21,424 nucleotides of DNA from Eubacteriales Family XIII. Incertae Sedis bacterium (GCA_031278255.1 JAITKU010000052.1:1-21424); one strand, 5' to 3'; shown: positions 1 through 8,033, numbered from the stretch's first letter. The notes: a model not told the origin generated them from the letters alone. Translations and numbers: made by a program.

Positions 1-918
1 GTGCAGGCGGCCGTCAAGAAGATCACGGACAAGGAGCCGTTCAAGGGCATCAACCCCGATGAATGCGTCGCGGTCGGCGCGGCCATACAGGCCGGCGTGC
101 TGACGGGCGAGGTGCATGATGTGCTGTTGCTCGACGTTACGCCGCTTTCGCTGTCGATCGAAACCCTCGGCGGGGTCGCGACGAAGCTCATCGAACGCAA
201 CACGACGATCCCGACGAAGAAGAGCCAGATTTTCTCGACGGCCGCGGACAACCAGACCGCCGTGGATATCCACGTCATGCAGGGCGAGCGCGAGATGGCC
301 GCCGGCAACATCACGCTCGGACGCTTCCAGCTTTCCGGCATACCGCCCGCGCCGCGCGGCATACCGCAGATCGAGGTCACTTTCGACATCGACGCGAACG
401 GTATCGTAAACGTCAGCGCAAAGGACATGGGCACGGGCAAGGAACAGCGCATCACGATCACCTCCTCCACGAAGCTGTCCGACGAAGAGATCAAGGCCAA
501 GGTCAAGGAGGCGGAGCAGTACGCCGCCGAGGATAGGCAGCGGAAAGAGGAGATAGACGCGAAGAACCAAGCCGAAACGCTTGTGTACGAAACGGAGAAG
601 GTCCTGAAGTCCTTGGAGGACAAACTCTCGGAGGATGAGAAGAATCGCATTACGGAGGCCAAGGACGCGCTCTCAAAAGCGCTTGAAAGCGGAAACCTCA
701 ATGAGATTCGGCAGAGGACGGAAACCCTTACAAACGAATTCCACGCGATCTCCGCGAAGATGTATGAGCAGCAGGCGCAGGCGGCGGGCGCGGGCCCGGG
801 GCCGGCCGACACGGGCGGCGCGCCGCAGGACGACGCCCCCGCGCGGGATAAGGTCGTCGATGCGGATTATGAGGTCGTGGACGAGGAAAAAACGGGCGGC
901 GACAAGGCGGATGAATAA
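1..918 (+). CDS. dnaK: Molecular chaperone DnaK (Hsp70), C-terminal part, 5' end outside window
   Basis: This is the last ~305 residues of DnaK, the ATP-dependent Hsp70 chaperone that folds cytoplasmic proteins with DnaJ and GrpE. The first codon in the window is internal; full-length DnaK is about 600-640 residues, so roughly half is missing upstream. Visible are the end of the ATPase domain (KEPFKGINPDECVAVGAAIQ), the interdomain linker (DVLLLDVTPLSL), the substrate-binding beta-domain (RNTTIPTKKSQIFSTAADNQ, then GRFQLSGIPPAPRG), the helical lid, and the acidic flexible tail ending near EVVDEEK. The stop is 5 bp before the dnaJ start, so the two genes are presumably co-transcribed as in the usual grpE-dnaK-dnaJ operon. 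The tail is Gly/Ala/Pro-rich, which is normal. Identification is very secure. Confidence 0.97.
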   Translation: MQAAVKKITDKEPFKGINPDECVAVGAAIQAGVLTGEVHDVLLLDVTPLSLSIETLGGVATKLIERNTTIPTKKSQIFSTAADNQTAVDIHVMQGEREMAAGNITLGRFQLSGIPPAPRGIPQIEVTFDIDANGIVNVSAKDMGTGKEQRITITSSTKLSDEEIKAKVKEAEQYAAEDRQRKEEIDAKNQAETLVYETEKVLKSLEDKLSEDEKNRITEAKDALSKALESGNLNEIRQRTETLTNEFHAISAKMYEQQAQAAGAGPGPADTGGAPQDDAPARDKVVDADYEVVDEEKTGGDKADE

Positions 919-923
919 GAGAA

Positions 924-2081
924 ATGGCTGAAAAAAGGGATTACTACGACATCCTGGGTTTGAAAAAAGGCGCGCCCGCGGCGGATATCAAAAAGGCTTT
1001 CCGGAAGCTGGCCATGCAGTATCACCCGGACAAGAATCCGGGTGATAAGGCGGCCGAGGAGAAGTTCAAGGAGGTCAACGAGGCCTACGGCGTGCTGTCC
1101 GATTCCGAAAAAAAGGACCGCTACGACAGGTTCGGCCACGCCGGCGTCGATCCGAACGCGGGTTTCGGCGGCGGAGGCTTCGGCGGAAACGCGGGCTTCG
1201 GCGGCTTCGACGATCTGTTCGGCGACCTCTTCGGCGGCATGTTCGGCGGCGGAGGGGGTTCGTCGCGCAGACGAAACGGACCGCGAAAGGGTCCGGACGT
1301 TCAAAAGAATATACGCATCACTTTCGAGGAAGCGGCCTTTGGCGTGAAGCGGCATATCGGGCTTAACAAACACGTCGTCTGCGACGCGTGCAACGGCACG
1401 GGCGCCGCCGGCGGCGCGTCGCGGGTAAAGTGTTCGAGCTGCGGCGGCACGGGCGAGGTTCGGACGCAGCAGAGGACACCTTTCGGGCAGTTTGTGAACG
1501 TCTCCCCCTGCGCCAAATGCGGCGGAGCGGGCGAGGTGATCGAAAACCCGTGCAAGAAGTGCGGCGGCAGCGGCAAGATGCGCAAGGAAATCACGCTGTC
1601 CGTGGACATACCCGCCGGGGTGGACAATGACTCGGTCGTGAAGCTGGAGGGGCAGGGCGAGCCGGGTACCGCGGGCGGACCTCCCGGCGATCTCTACGTC
1701 GTGATCACCGTATCCGCGCACAGGCTCTTCGAGCGGAAAGGGAGCAACCTGCTCCTCGATATCCCGATCACCTACACGCAGGCGGCCCTCGGCGACAGCA
1801 TCACCGTTCCGACGCTCTCCGAGAAAGTGACGTACAAGATCCCGCCGGGCACGCAGTCCGGAACCGTATTCAGGCTCAAGGGCAAGGGGATACGCTCCCT
1901 GCATACGGGCAGGACGGGCGATCTCTACGTGACCGTGACCTTGGAGGTGCCCACCAAGCTGAGCGGGGAGGAAAGGAAGCTTTTGAAGAAGCTGGACGAG
2001 GTATCGAAAAAGGATGCCGGCAGCGAGACCTATCCCAAGCGAAAGGGATTCCTGGATACGATGAAAGATATGTTCAATTGA
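924..2081 (+). CDS. dnaJ: Co-chaperone DnaJ (Hsp40)
   Basis: DnaJ stimulates the ATPase of DnaK and delivers unfolded substrates. The 385-residue protein has the full type I architecture: J-domain (about 1-70) with the invariant HPD at residues 34-36, a Gly/Phe-rich linker (about 75-118), four CxxCxGxG zinc-binding repeats (CDACNGTG, CSSCGGTG, CAKCGGAG, CKKCGGSG), then the C-terminal substrate-binding domains. Length is typical for the family. The start follows the dnaK stop by 5 bp with only a weak purine tract (AAGAGA) in front, which suggests translational coupling to dnaK. No frameshift or missing key residue is visible. Confidence 0.97.
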   Translation: MAEKRDYYDILGLKKGAPAADIKKAFRKLAMQYHPDKNPGDKAAEEKFKEVNEAYGVLSDSEKKDRYDRFGHAGVDPNAGFGGGGFGGNAGFGGFDDLFGDLFGGMFGGGGGSSRRRNGPRKGPDVQKNIRITFEEAAFGVKRHIGLNKHVVCDACNGTGAAGGASRVKCSSCGGTGEVRTQQRTPFGQFVNVSPCAKCGGAGEVIENPCKKCGGSGKMRKEITLSVDIPAGVDNDSVVKLEGQGEPGTAGGPPGDLYVVITVSAHRLFERKGSNLLLDIPITYTQAALGDSITVPTLSEKVTYKIPPGTQSGTVFRLKGKGIRSLHTGRTGDLYVTVTLEVPTKLSGEERKLLKKLDEVSKKDAGSETYPKRKGFLDTMKDMFN

Positions 2082-2092
2082 GCGGCGCGGGG

Positions 2093-2119
2093 AAAAAGCC
2101 CGGCCGCCCGGCGGCCGGG
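2093..2119 (-). terminator. Rho-independent terminator of the PHP-family gene
   Basis: Positions 2099-2108 and 2110-2119 are perfect inverted arms (CCCGGCCGCC / GGCGGCCGGG), very GC-rich. Read on the minus strand the stem is followed by C and five T residues (2097-2093), directly after the stop codon at 2123-2125. On the plus strand no T-run follows, so it mainly ends the minus-strand gene, though the stem could also slow transcription leaving dnaJ. Confidence 0.75.
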
Positions 2120-2122
2120 TGG

Positions 2123-2914
2123 TTACAGCTTCACGAATTTGACCGCGCGATTTTCAAAGGTCGCGAGGTATTTTAATCCCGCGTCCCGCGCCATGCCGCG
2201 GGCGCGATCGAGCATGAAGCCCACATCCGAGGCGCGGTGGGCGTCGGAGCCGACGGTCACGATCTCGCCGCCCGCGAGGACATAGAGCCGCAGCATATCG
2301 GCCGTGGGCGTGGTCCGCTCGCCCATGTTGTAGCGAAAGCAGGAGGTGTTGATCTCGATGCCCTTGCCGTCGGCGGCCAAGAGCCGCACGATATCCTCCA
2401 CAAGATCATAATACGCCTCGTTTTCGGGTATGCGCGCCGCGTAGCGGTCGATCACGTTGAGGTGCCCCAGCACGTCGTAGTCCTTGTACAGCTTGAGACA
2501 TTGCAGCACATAGGCGTAAAAACCCCTGTAGACATCCTCCGCGCGCCGCCCGGTCACGTATTCGGGGGCGCATATCTCAAAGCCCTCCGCGCAATGAAAA
2601 GAACCTATGATGAAGTCGAAAGGATAGGCGCCGGTCATCGCGCGGCAGGCTTCCGTCACATCGTGCTGTATCCCCAGTTCCAGCCCCTTGACCAGTTTGA
2701 TCTTCCCGCTGTATTTCTCTCCTATGCGTTCGAGTTCCCGCGTGTAAGCCTCCGAATCCAGACCGAAATCGTATGCCGCGTTGCGGTAGTTCGGATCGTA
2801 GTGATCCGTGACGGCGTATTCCTTTATGCCGAGCGATATCGCCCGCAACACCATGGTTTCGAGCGCCTCGTCCGAGTCGCCGGAGAAAGACGAATGCGTG
2901 TGATAGTCGTACAT
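2123..2914 (-). CDS. PHP-domain phosphatase, histidinol-phosphatase (HisJ/HisK) family
   Basis: A 263-residue metal-dependent phosphoesterase of the PHP superfamily, the type that in Firmicutes converts histidinol phosphate to histidinol. Metal ligands are visible: HTH at residues 5-7 of the start MYDYHTHSSFSGDSDEALE, DH at 37-38, the GLELG glutamate at about 79, H107 in GSFHC, and GSDAH (D224, H226) near the C-terminus. I chose the ATG at 2914 because it places the HTH motif at the N-terminus as in the family and is preceded by a strong AAGGAGG (2931-2925) at 9-nt spacing; the longer open frame upstream runs through the promoter. No other histidine genes are nearby, so the substrate is uncertain; other PHP enzymes act on different phosphate esters. 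Confidence 0.85.
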   Translation of the reverse strand: MYDYHTHSSFSGDSDEALETMVLRAISLGIKEYAVTDHYDPNYRNAAYDFGLDSEAYTRELERIGEKYSGKIKLVKGLELGIQHDVTEACRAMTGAYPFDFIIGSFHCAEGFEICAPEYVTGRRAEDVYRGFYAYVLQCLKLYKDYDVLGHLNVIDRYAARIPENEAYYDLVEDIVRLLAADGKGIEINTSCFRYNMGERTTPTADMLRLYVLAGGEIVTVGSDAHRASDVGFMLDRARGMARDAGLKYLATFENRAVKFVKL

Positions 2915-2917
2915 TTG

Positions 2918-2947
2918 TTTACAGCCTCCTTGAAAGTATGCTATAAT
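2918..2947 (+). promoter_or_regulatory. Promoter of the sigma-factor gene (sigma-A type, extended -10)
   Basis: TTTACA (2918-2923) and TATAAT (2942-2947) are separated by 18 bp, and the -10 is preceded by TGC, making an extended -10 (TGCTATAAT). The predicted start point is near 2954, about 50 nt before the ATG at 3003. The -35 lies over the ribosome-binding region of the divergent PHP gene and the -10 is in the left arm of the 16-bp inverted repeat. Confidence 0.6.
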
Positions 2948-2972
2948 GGTAAAGTTATTATAGCATACTTTC
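2932..2972. repeat. Perfect 16-bp inverted repeat, candidate operator
   Basis: Arms 2932-2947 (GAAAGTATGCTATAAT) and 2957-2972 are exact reverse complements with a 9-bp spacer. The symmetry covers both divergent -10 elements, so a dimeric regulator bound here would control both genes. It could instead simply reflect two near-identical promoters. Confidence 0.7.
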
Positions 2973-2985
2973 TGTTTTACCGGAA
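2957..2985 (-). promoter_or_regulatory. Promoter of the PHP-family gene, face-to-face with the sigma promoter
   Basis: On the minus strand TGCTATAAT lies in the right arm of the inverted repeat (TATAAT at 2962-2957). The -35 is poor (TTCCGG at 2985-2980, 17-bp spacing), as often seen when an extended -10 is present. The predicted start is near 2950, about 36 nt upstream of the ATG at 2914. Each polymerase would have to read through the other promoter's -10. Confidence 0.5.
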
Positions 2986-3002
2986 CCGCAAGAGGGTATT
3001 CG

Positions 3003-3584
3003 ATGGCATCGGAGGAATGGCGGCTGATAGAAAAAGCAAAAAACGGGGACGAGAGCAGCTTTGAGGCTCTGATTTTGTCATGCAAAAAAAAGGCGTGGAA
3101 CATCGCCTTTCAATATATGCGCAACGAGAATGACGCGATGGACGCCCTGCAGGAAAGTTTTATAAAAATATACAAAAATTTGAACAGCTTCAAGGGCGAC
3201 AGCCGCTTCGACACCTGGGTCCACCGCATTACGGTCAACACCTGCAAGGACATGTTGCGGAAAAACGAAAAGTACAAACTGAACGACAGCCTGTACGCCG
3301 GCGGGGAAGAGGGGGACTACCTGCGGGAATTCCCGGACCTCGAACCCGGGCCGGAGGACGCGGCCGTGCGGTCGGAACTGGCTTCGGAATTGCTTCGATG
3401 CGTGTATATGCTTCCGCCGGACCACCGGGATGTCATCATACTCAGGGATATACAAAATCTGAGCTACGAGGAGATCAGCGAGGTTTTGGACGCTTCGCTC
3501 GGCACCGTGAAATCGAGGATAAACAGAGCCCGCGGCAATTTGCGGCGCATGTGGTTGGAACAAAAGGACGCCGCCGACGTCTAA
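3003..3584 (+). CDS. RNA polymerase sigma factor, sigma-70 family, ECF-like (SigW type)
   Basis: A 193-residue alternative sigma factor with only regions 2 and 4, as in the extracytoplasmic-function group. Region 2 (about 15-85) carries the core-binding and -10 recognition helices (DALQESFIKIYKNLNSFKG, then FDTWVHRITVNTCKDMLRK). A short acidic linker follows, and region 4 (about 130-185) has the helix-turn-helix LSYEEISEVLDASLGTVKSR for -35 recognition. The ATG follows AAGAGGG. The next gene encodes a zinc-finger membrane anti-sigma factor, the usual arrangement in which the anti-sigma holds the sigma at the membrane until an envelope signal releases it. Its promoter looks sigma-A type. The regulon cannot be predicted from this window. 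Confidence 0.9.
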   Translation: MASEEWRLIEKAKNGDESSFEALILSCKKKAWNIAFQYMRNENDAMDALQESFIKIYKNLNSFKGDSRFDTWVHRITVNTCKDMLRKNEKYKLNDSLYAGGEEGDYLREFPDLEPGPEDAAVRSELASELLRCVYMLPPDHRDVIILRDIQNLSYEEISEVLDASLGTVKSRINRARGNLRRMWLEQKDAADV

Positions 3585-3693
3585 ACCTATCGAGGAACCC
3601 GTTCCGATATGTGCCGATACCGGGAAAAGCAGGGGTGTTTTTTCGCGAATTCGCGATCCCCGCGCGCAGGAGACGCGTTCGTTGCGATAAGGC

Positions 3694-3727
3694 AGGAGGA
3701 AACTGTTCGTTGGAACAGCAGGAGAGG
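3694..3727 (+). promoter_or_regulatory. Two stacked ribosome-binding sites before the anti-sigma gene
   Basis: AGGAGG (3694-3699) is 10 nt before an in-frame TTG at 3710, while GGAGAGG (3721-3727) lies just before the ATG at 3731. A small hairpin (CTGTTC 3703-3708, GAACAG 3713-3718) sits between them. Initiation at TTG would add seven residues (MEQQERK). I annotate the ATG because family members begin close to the first Cys. Confidence 0.4.
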
Positions 3728-3730
3728 AAA

Positions 3731-4645
3731 ATGGATTGCGGCCGTGCTTCGGAACTGTTTTCGCCCTATATCGATGATATGCTCGATACGGCGGAAGCCC
3801 GCGCCCTGCGCGCGCATTTGGACACTTGCGCCGCGTGCGAAGCGGAATGCGCCCGGTTTTTGCGCATGCGCGAGACGCTTTTGCGCACGCCCGCGCCTCC
3901 GCTGCCCGCGGCGTTCGACGAAAGGCTGCGGCAGGCCGTCCGGCTTTCGCGCGAGGCAAACGCGCGGTCCCGCCGCCTGCGGCTTTGGTCGTCGGTGGCG
4001 GCCGTCTTTGCGATCGGGCTGTTGTCGCTGTTCGTCCATAGCCGCTTCGACGCGGCGCGCTCCGATTTGACATCCGCGGGCGGCGCCGCGGACGAGACTG
4101 CGGTTTTTGCGCCGGCGGACGCACTTTCCGAGGACGCGGCGCAGACGCGGGAGGAGGCGAGCGCCGCGGCGGTCGCTTCCGAGCGCGCGGAGGAATCGTT
4201 CACCGAAGAGGGGCGCGTTGACTACGTCGCCGATGCGGGCGGCGATTTTGACGCGGGCGCGCCCGTCTACGATACGGCCGGTTCCGTCGCCTCTGCGGAC
4301 GCGTCCGCGGAATCCGCCGCGTCCGTGCGGATACCCCCCGCGTACACCGCGGAGCAACCGGGCCTGTACGACGGCTATGAGCGGCCGATCTATCCCGCGC
4401 GGGGCACGACGACGGGCGCGCACCGCCTGGACGAAAAGGCCGTGTGCGACGAGCTTTTGCGCGACAAGCTCGCCGGCTGGACCTACGAAATCCTGTGGGA
4501 GGAGAAGCGCGACAGCACTTGGATTTACCGCGTGAATCTGATCGGCAACGGGAGCGGAACGCGTTTCGATCAGGAGGTCGAGATACACGTGTCCGGCGGC
4601 AAGTCGTTGCAAGTATACTACGCCACGGAGTTTATGGGGTTTTAG
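3731..4645 (+). CDS. Zinc-finger transmembrane anti-sigma factor
   Basis: A 304-residue single-pass membrane protein that probably binds and inhibits the sigma factor encoded upstream. The N-terminal cytoplasmic domain has the ZAS signature HLDTCAAC (H29-x3-C33-x2-C36), with C3 as the likely further ligand. A hydrophobic segment (about 85-103, LWSSVAAVFAIGLLSLFVHS) is the membrane span. The outer part begins with a long Ala/Asp/Glu-rich low-complexity stretch (about 105-215) and ends in a compact domain (about 230-304: KAVCDELLRDKLAGWTYEIL and onward) that I do not recognise and that may sense the signal. The gap to the sigma gene is 146 bp and holds no gene. A TTG seven codons upstream, with its own AGGAGG, is a possible alternative start. 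Confidence 0.82.
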   Translation: MDCGRASELFSPYIDDMLDTAEARALRAHLDTCAACEAECARFLRMRETLLRTPAPPLPAAFDERLRQAVRLSREANARSRRLRLWSSVAAVFAIGLLSLFVHSRFDAARSDLTSAGGAADETAVFAPADALSEDAAQTREEASAAAVASERAEESFTEEGRVDYVADAGGDFDAGAPVYDTAGSVASADASAESAASVRIPPAYTAEQPGLYDGYERPIYPARGTTTGAHRLDEKAVCDELLRDKLAGWTYEILWEEKRDSTWIYRVNLIGNGSGTRFDQEVEIHVSGGKSLQVYYATEFMGF

Positions 4646-4646
4646 G

Positions 4647-4684
4647 CGGGGCCGCCTTTCGGCGGGCGCCCGGCCCGTGGTTTT
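4647..4684 (+). terminator. Weak terminator or attenuator between anti-sigma gene and polA
   Basis: Immediately after the anti-sigma stop (4643-4645) lies a GC-rich foldable segment: CGGG-CC (4647-4653, one bulged G) can pair with GGCCCG (4672-4677), enclosing CCGCC-TTTC-GGCGG. It is followed by TGG and TTTTG. The T-run is short and interrupted, so read-through into polA is likely; it may reduce rather than stop transcription. Confidence 0.35.
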
Positions 4685-4734
4685 GTCTGAGCCTTTGTGC
4701 GGGCCTCGCGCCCGAATGCGATGCGGGAGTGCGG

Positions 4735-7443
4735 ATGGAAAACACAATCATCATAATCGACGGAAACAGTCTGGTCAACAGGGCCTACTACGCCATACAG
4801 CGACCGATGATCACGAAAGAGGGCCTTTATACGCAGGGCATATACGGCTTTTTGAATATGTTCTTCAAACTCATGCGGGACTATGCGCCCGGCTATGCCG
4901 CAGTCGCTTTCGATCGGAAAGCGCCCACCTTTCGGCACGAGGCTTATGCGCAGTACAAGGCGGGCCGAAAGCGTATGCCCGAGGAACTCGTCATGCAGTT
5001 GCCCCCGCTCAAGGAACTGCTCGACGCGCTGCGCGTCAAAATGCTGGAGATCGACGGCTTTGAGGCCGACGATATCATAGGGACCCTTGCGAAAAAAGCG
5101 GAGGCGCAGGGGCTTGCGCCGCTGATCATCACCGGCGACAAGGACGCGCTGCAGTTGGCCGGCCGCACGACGCGGGTTCTCATCACGAAGCGGGGTATCT
5201 CCGAATTCGATCTCTACGACGAGGACGCCATGTATGAACGATACGGCTTCGGACCGGAGGCTTTCATCGATTTCAAGGGCCTGATGGGGGACGCCTCGGA
5301 CAACATACCGGGCGTGCCCGGCGTGGGGGAAAAGACGGCGCAGAAACTGATCAAAGAGTTCGGCAGCATCGAGAACATCCTGTCGAATACGGACCGCATT
5401 CCGTCTGAAAATCTCAGGACGCGCCTTGCGGAAAACGCCGTGCAGGCGCGCATGAGCCGCAAACTCGCGGAGATCATCACCGCCGTGCCGATCGAGATCG
5501 ACTTGGATGACTTTTGCGTGACGGCGCCGGACAATGAAAGGCTGGCGGAGATATACGCGAAGCTGGAATTCAAGACATTCCTAAAGAAGCTGAAGCTGCC
5601 GGCCGTCGCGCAGACGCCGCTTGCGATTTCGGCGGACGCGGACGGCGCGCCCGCGGCCGCGCGGCCCGCCGCGCGCATTTTGATCGTCAAGACGGAACAG
5701 GACGTCGCGGTTTTTGAGCGGGCGGCGGCAGAGGCCGAATACGCCGTGATTCGCAGCTTCGGCGACGGGAGCCACATACGAAAACCGCAGATTTACGGCA
5801 TATCCGTATTGCTTCGCGATACCTGCTTCTATCTGCCTCTGGACAACGCCTCCGACAGCCTGCGCGCGTCGCTCTTCAACGCGCTGAACGCGCCGCGCGG
5901 GGGCGTGGCCGGTCACAATCTGCTCGACGAATTCTACGCCCTGCGCGCCCTTTGCGCGCACTTCTCGCCGCCGGTCCGGTTCGACACGGCCGTAGGTCAG
6001 TACCTGCTGGAGCCCACGCGCGCCGAATACGGCCTCGGTTCTCTGATGAAAGAGTATTTCCGCGAAAACCCCGTGGACGAGGACGCTTTCTTCGGCGAGG
6101 TTCGGCAGATGGACATGCTGTCGGACACGGACGAGAAATACGCCGCCTATGGCGCGGCTTGGTGCGTCGCGGTTGACAGGCTGATCGGCGCCATACGGGC
6201 GCGGCTTTTGAAAGAGGAGTTGACGGGCGTCCTTGAGGCCGCCGAACTGCCGCTGATCTCGGTGCTGTCGGACATGGAAACGGCGGGCTTTGCGATCGAC
6301 AGGGAGGAACTCCTGCGGGTGGGCGCCGCGCTGACGGCCGATATAGAGGCGCTCACGGAAAGCGTCTGTGAGGCCGCGGGCGAGCGCTTCAATATCAATT
6401 CCCCCGCGCGGCTCGGCGTCATCCTCTTTGAGAAGCTGGGCCTGCCCGCGTCGAAAAAGACCAAGGTGGGCGGCTACGCCACGAGCGCGGATATTCTGGA
6501 AAAGCTGCGCGACAAACATCCGATCATCGAGCGCGTACTCGCGTACCGCACACTGACGAAGCTGAACAGCACCTATGTGGAGGGACTCCTGCCGCTCATA
6601 GGCGGAGACGGACGCATACACCCGCATTTTCGGCAGACCGTGACGGCGACGGGCCGCATAAGCTGTACCGAGCCCAACCTGCAAAACATCCCGATCAGGC
6701 AGGAACTCGGCAGGGCCGTCCGCAAGGCCTTTGTCCCGGAGAACGAGGACTTCCTGCTGGTCGGCGCGGACTATTCGCAGATAGAATTGCGCGTGCTGGC
6801 CCATCTGACGCAGGACCCCGCGCTGATGGATGATTTCCGCCAAGGGGCCGACATCCACCGCCGCACGGCCGCCCGCGTTTTCGGTTTGGCCGAGGACGCG
6901 GTGACATCGCTGCAAAGGAACCGCGCCAAGGCCGTGAATTTCGGCGTGATCTACGGCATGAGCGGTTTCGGCTTGTCGGAGGAACTCGGCATAAACCGAA
7001 AGGAGGCCGAGCGGTATATCAAGGAATATTTCAAGACCCACGCCGCCGTGAAAGACTTCATGGACGGACAGATAGAGTTTTGCGGGGAACACGGCTACGT
7101 GCTGACCGTACTCGGACGCAAGCGCCGCATACCCGAAATCGGCGCCTCCTCCCACATGACGCGGCTGCTCGGCGAGCGGCTTGCGATGAACACCCCCGTG
7201 CAGGGGAGCGCGGCGGATATCATCAAGCTCGCGATGATACGCGTGAGCGGCGCCCTGCGCGCGGCAAAGCTGCGTTCGCGCCTCATCCTGCAGGTACATG
7301 ACGAACTGATCATCGAGGCGCGCAGGGACGAACTCGACGCGGTCAAAAAACTCCTGCGGGAGAACATGGAACAGGCTTTCGTCCTGCGCGTTCCGCTCAC
7401 GGTGGACCTGCATACGGGCGCCGATTGGTACGAATTGAAATGA
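4735..7443 (+). CDS. polA: DNA polymerase I
   Basis: A 902-residue family A DNA polymerase used in Okazaki fragment maturation and repair. The N-terminal 5' nuclease domain (about 1-290) starts IIIIDGNSLVNRAYYA and contains GDKDALQL, MGDASDNIPGVPGVGEKTAQ. The middle 3'-5' exonuclease-like domain (about 310-490) lacks the usual DTET metal-binding motif: the corresponding stretch reads AVIRSFGDGSHIRKPQIYGI, so proofreading is probably lost, as in Bacillus-type Pol I. The polymerase domain has motif A (GADYSQIELR, D679), motif B (RNRAKAVNFGVIYGMSGFG) and motif C (QVHDE, D856). The ATG at 4735 gives the canonical N-terminus and follows GCGGGAG; a longer open frame upstream is spurious. The stop overlaps the coaE start. 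Confidence 0.97.
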   Translation: MENTIIIIDGNSLVNRAYYAIQRPMITKEGLYTQGIYGFLNMFFKLMRDYAPGYAAVAFDRKAPTFRHEAYAQYKAGRKRMPEELVMQLPPLKELLDALRVKMLEIDGFEADDIIGTLAKKAEAQGLAPLIITGDKDALQLAGRTTRVLITKRGISEFDLYDEDAMYERYGFGPEAFIDFKGLMGDASDNIPGVPGVGEKTAQKLIKEFGSIENILSNTDRIPSENLRTRLAENAVQARMSRKLAEIITAVPIEIDLDDFCVTAPDNERLAEIYAKLEFKTFLKKLKLPAVAQTPLAISADADGAPAAARPAARILIVKTEQDVAVFERAAAEAEYAVIRSFGDGSHIRKPQIYGISVLLRDTCFYLPLDNASDSLRASLFNALNAPRGGVAGHNLLDEFYALRALCAHFSPPVRFDTAVGQYLLEPTRAEYGLGSLMKEYFRENPVDEDAFFGEVRQMDMLSDTDEKYAAYGAAWCVAVDRLIGAIRARLLKEELTGVLEAAELPLISVLSDMETAGFAIDREELLRVGAALTADIEALTESVCEAAGERFNINSPARLGVILFEKLGLPASKKTKVGGYATSADILEKLRDKHPIIERVLAYRTLTKLNSTYVEGLLPLIGGDGRIHPHFRQTVTATGRISCTEPNLQNIPIRQELGRAVRKAFVPENEDFLLVGADYSQIELRVLAHLTQDPALMDDFRQGADIHRRTAARVFGLAEDAVTSLQRNRAKAVNFGVIYGMSGFGLSEELGINRKEAERYIKEYFKTHAAVKDFMDGQIEFCGEHGYVLTVLGRKRRIPEIGASSHMTRLLGERLAMNTPVQGSAADIIKLAMIRVSGALRAAKLRSRLILQVHDELIIEARRDELDAVKKLLRENMEQAFVLRVPLTVDLHTGADWYELK

Positions 7444-8033
7444 GGGTGATCGGGCTTACGGGCGGTATCGGCAGCGGCAAATCCACCGTCACCGACTATC
7501 TGTCGGAGAAAGGCTACGCGGTCGTGGACGCGGATGTGCTTGCGCGCGCGGTCGTCGCGACGGGTACGGAGGGCCTCGCCGCCGTCGTCGCGCGCTTCGG
7601 GGAAACGGTGCTGCTTCCGGACGGGAATCTGGATCGAAAGGCCTTGGCCGCGCGCGTGTTCGCGGACGAAGAGGCGCGCGCCGCGCTGAACGCCTTGTTG
7701 CATGGGCGGATCGCCCGCGCGATAAAGGAATGCCTCGCGCAATATCGCGCGGCGGGCGCGGCGGTCGTATTCCTCAGCGTGCCGCTCCTGCTCGAAACGG
7801 GTATGCAGTCCGAGACGGACGCGGTATGGCTCGTGGACGCGGCGGAGGAGGAGCGCGTGCGGCGCGTCGTCGCGCGCGACGGCCTTGATGCGGAAGCGGT
7901 GCGTCTGCGCCTCGCGGCGCAAATGCCCTCGTTTGAAAAGCGGCGATACGCCGCGGAGACGATAGACAATTCCGGCGCGCCGAGCGAACTGTACCGCGCA
8001 ATTGATACCTTACTGGAAAAGTATGGATTTTAG
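7440..8033 (+). CDS. coaE: Dephospho-CoA kinase
   Basis: A 197-residue P-loop kinase for the last step of coenzyme A synthesis, ATP-dependent phosphorylation of dephospho-CoA. The Walker A motif is GGIGSGKST (residues 8-16) at the very N-terminus. Other family segments follow: DADVLARAV (about 34-42), HGRIARAI, VFLSVPLLLETGM (about 105-117) and the C-terminal ETIDNSG. The start ATG at 7440 overlaps the polA stop (ATGA), so translation is probably coupled; a start five codons upstream would lie inside polA. The polA-coaE pairing is common in Firmicutes, often with mutM between, which is absent here. Confidence 0.95.
   Translation: MRVIGLTGGIGSGKSTVTDYLSEKGYAVVDADVLARAVVATGTEGLAAVVARFGETVLLPDGNLDRKALAARVFADEEARAALNALLHGRIARAIKECLAQYRAAGAAVVFLSVPLLLETGMQSETDAVWLVDAAEEERVRRVVARDGLDAEAVRLRLAAQMPSFEKRRYAAETIDNSGAPSELYRAIDTLLEKYGF

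Noticed and set aside
2237..3064. 275-aa plus-strand frame opposite the PHP gene
   Set aside because: Runs across the promoter region and opposite conserved metal-binding motifs; no supporting ribosome site.
3594..3625. ECF-type promoter (GGAAC) for the anti-sigma gene
   Set aside because: GGAACC is present, but no CGTC/CGTA -10 follows at 16-17 bp; it is part of a short palindrome instead.
5581..7413. 610-aa open frame on the minus strand within polA
   Set aside because: Antisense shadow of polA caused by GC-rich codon use.
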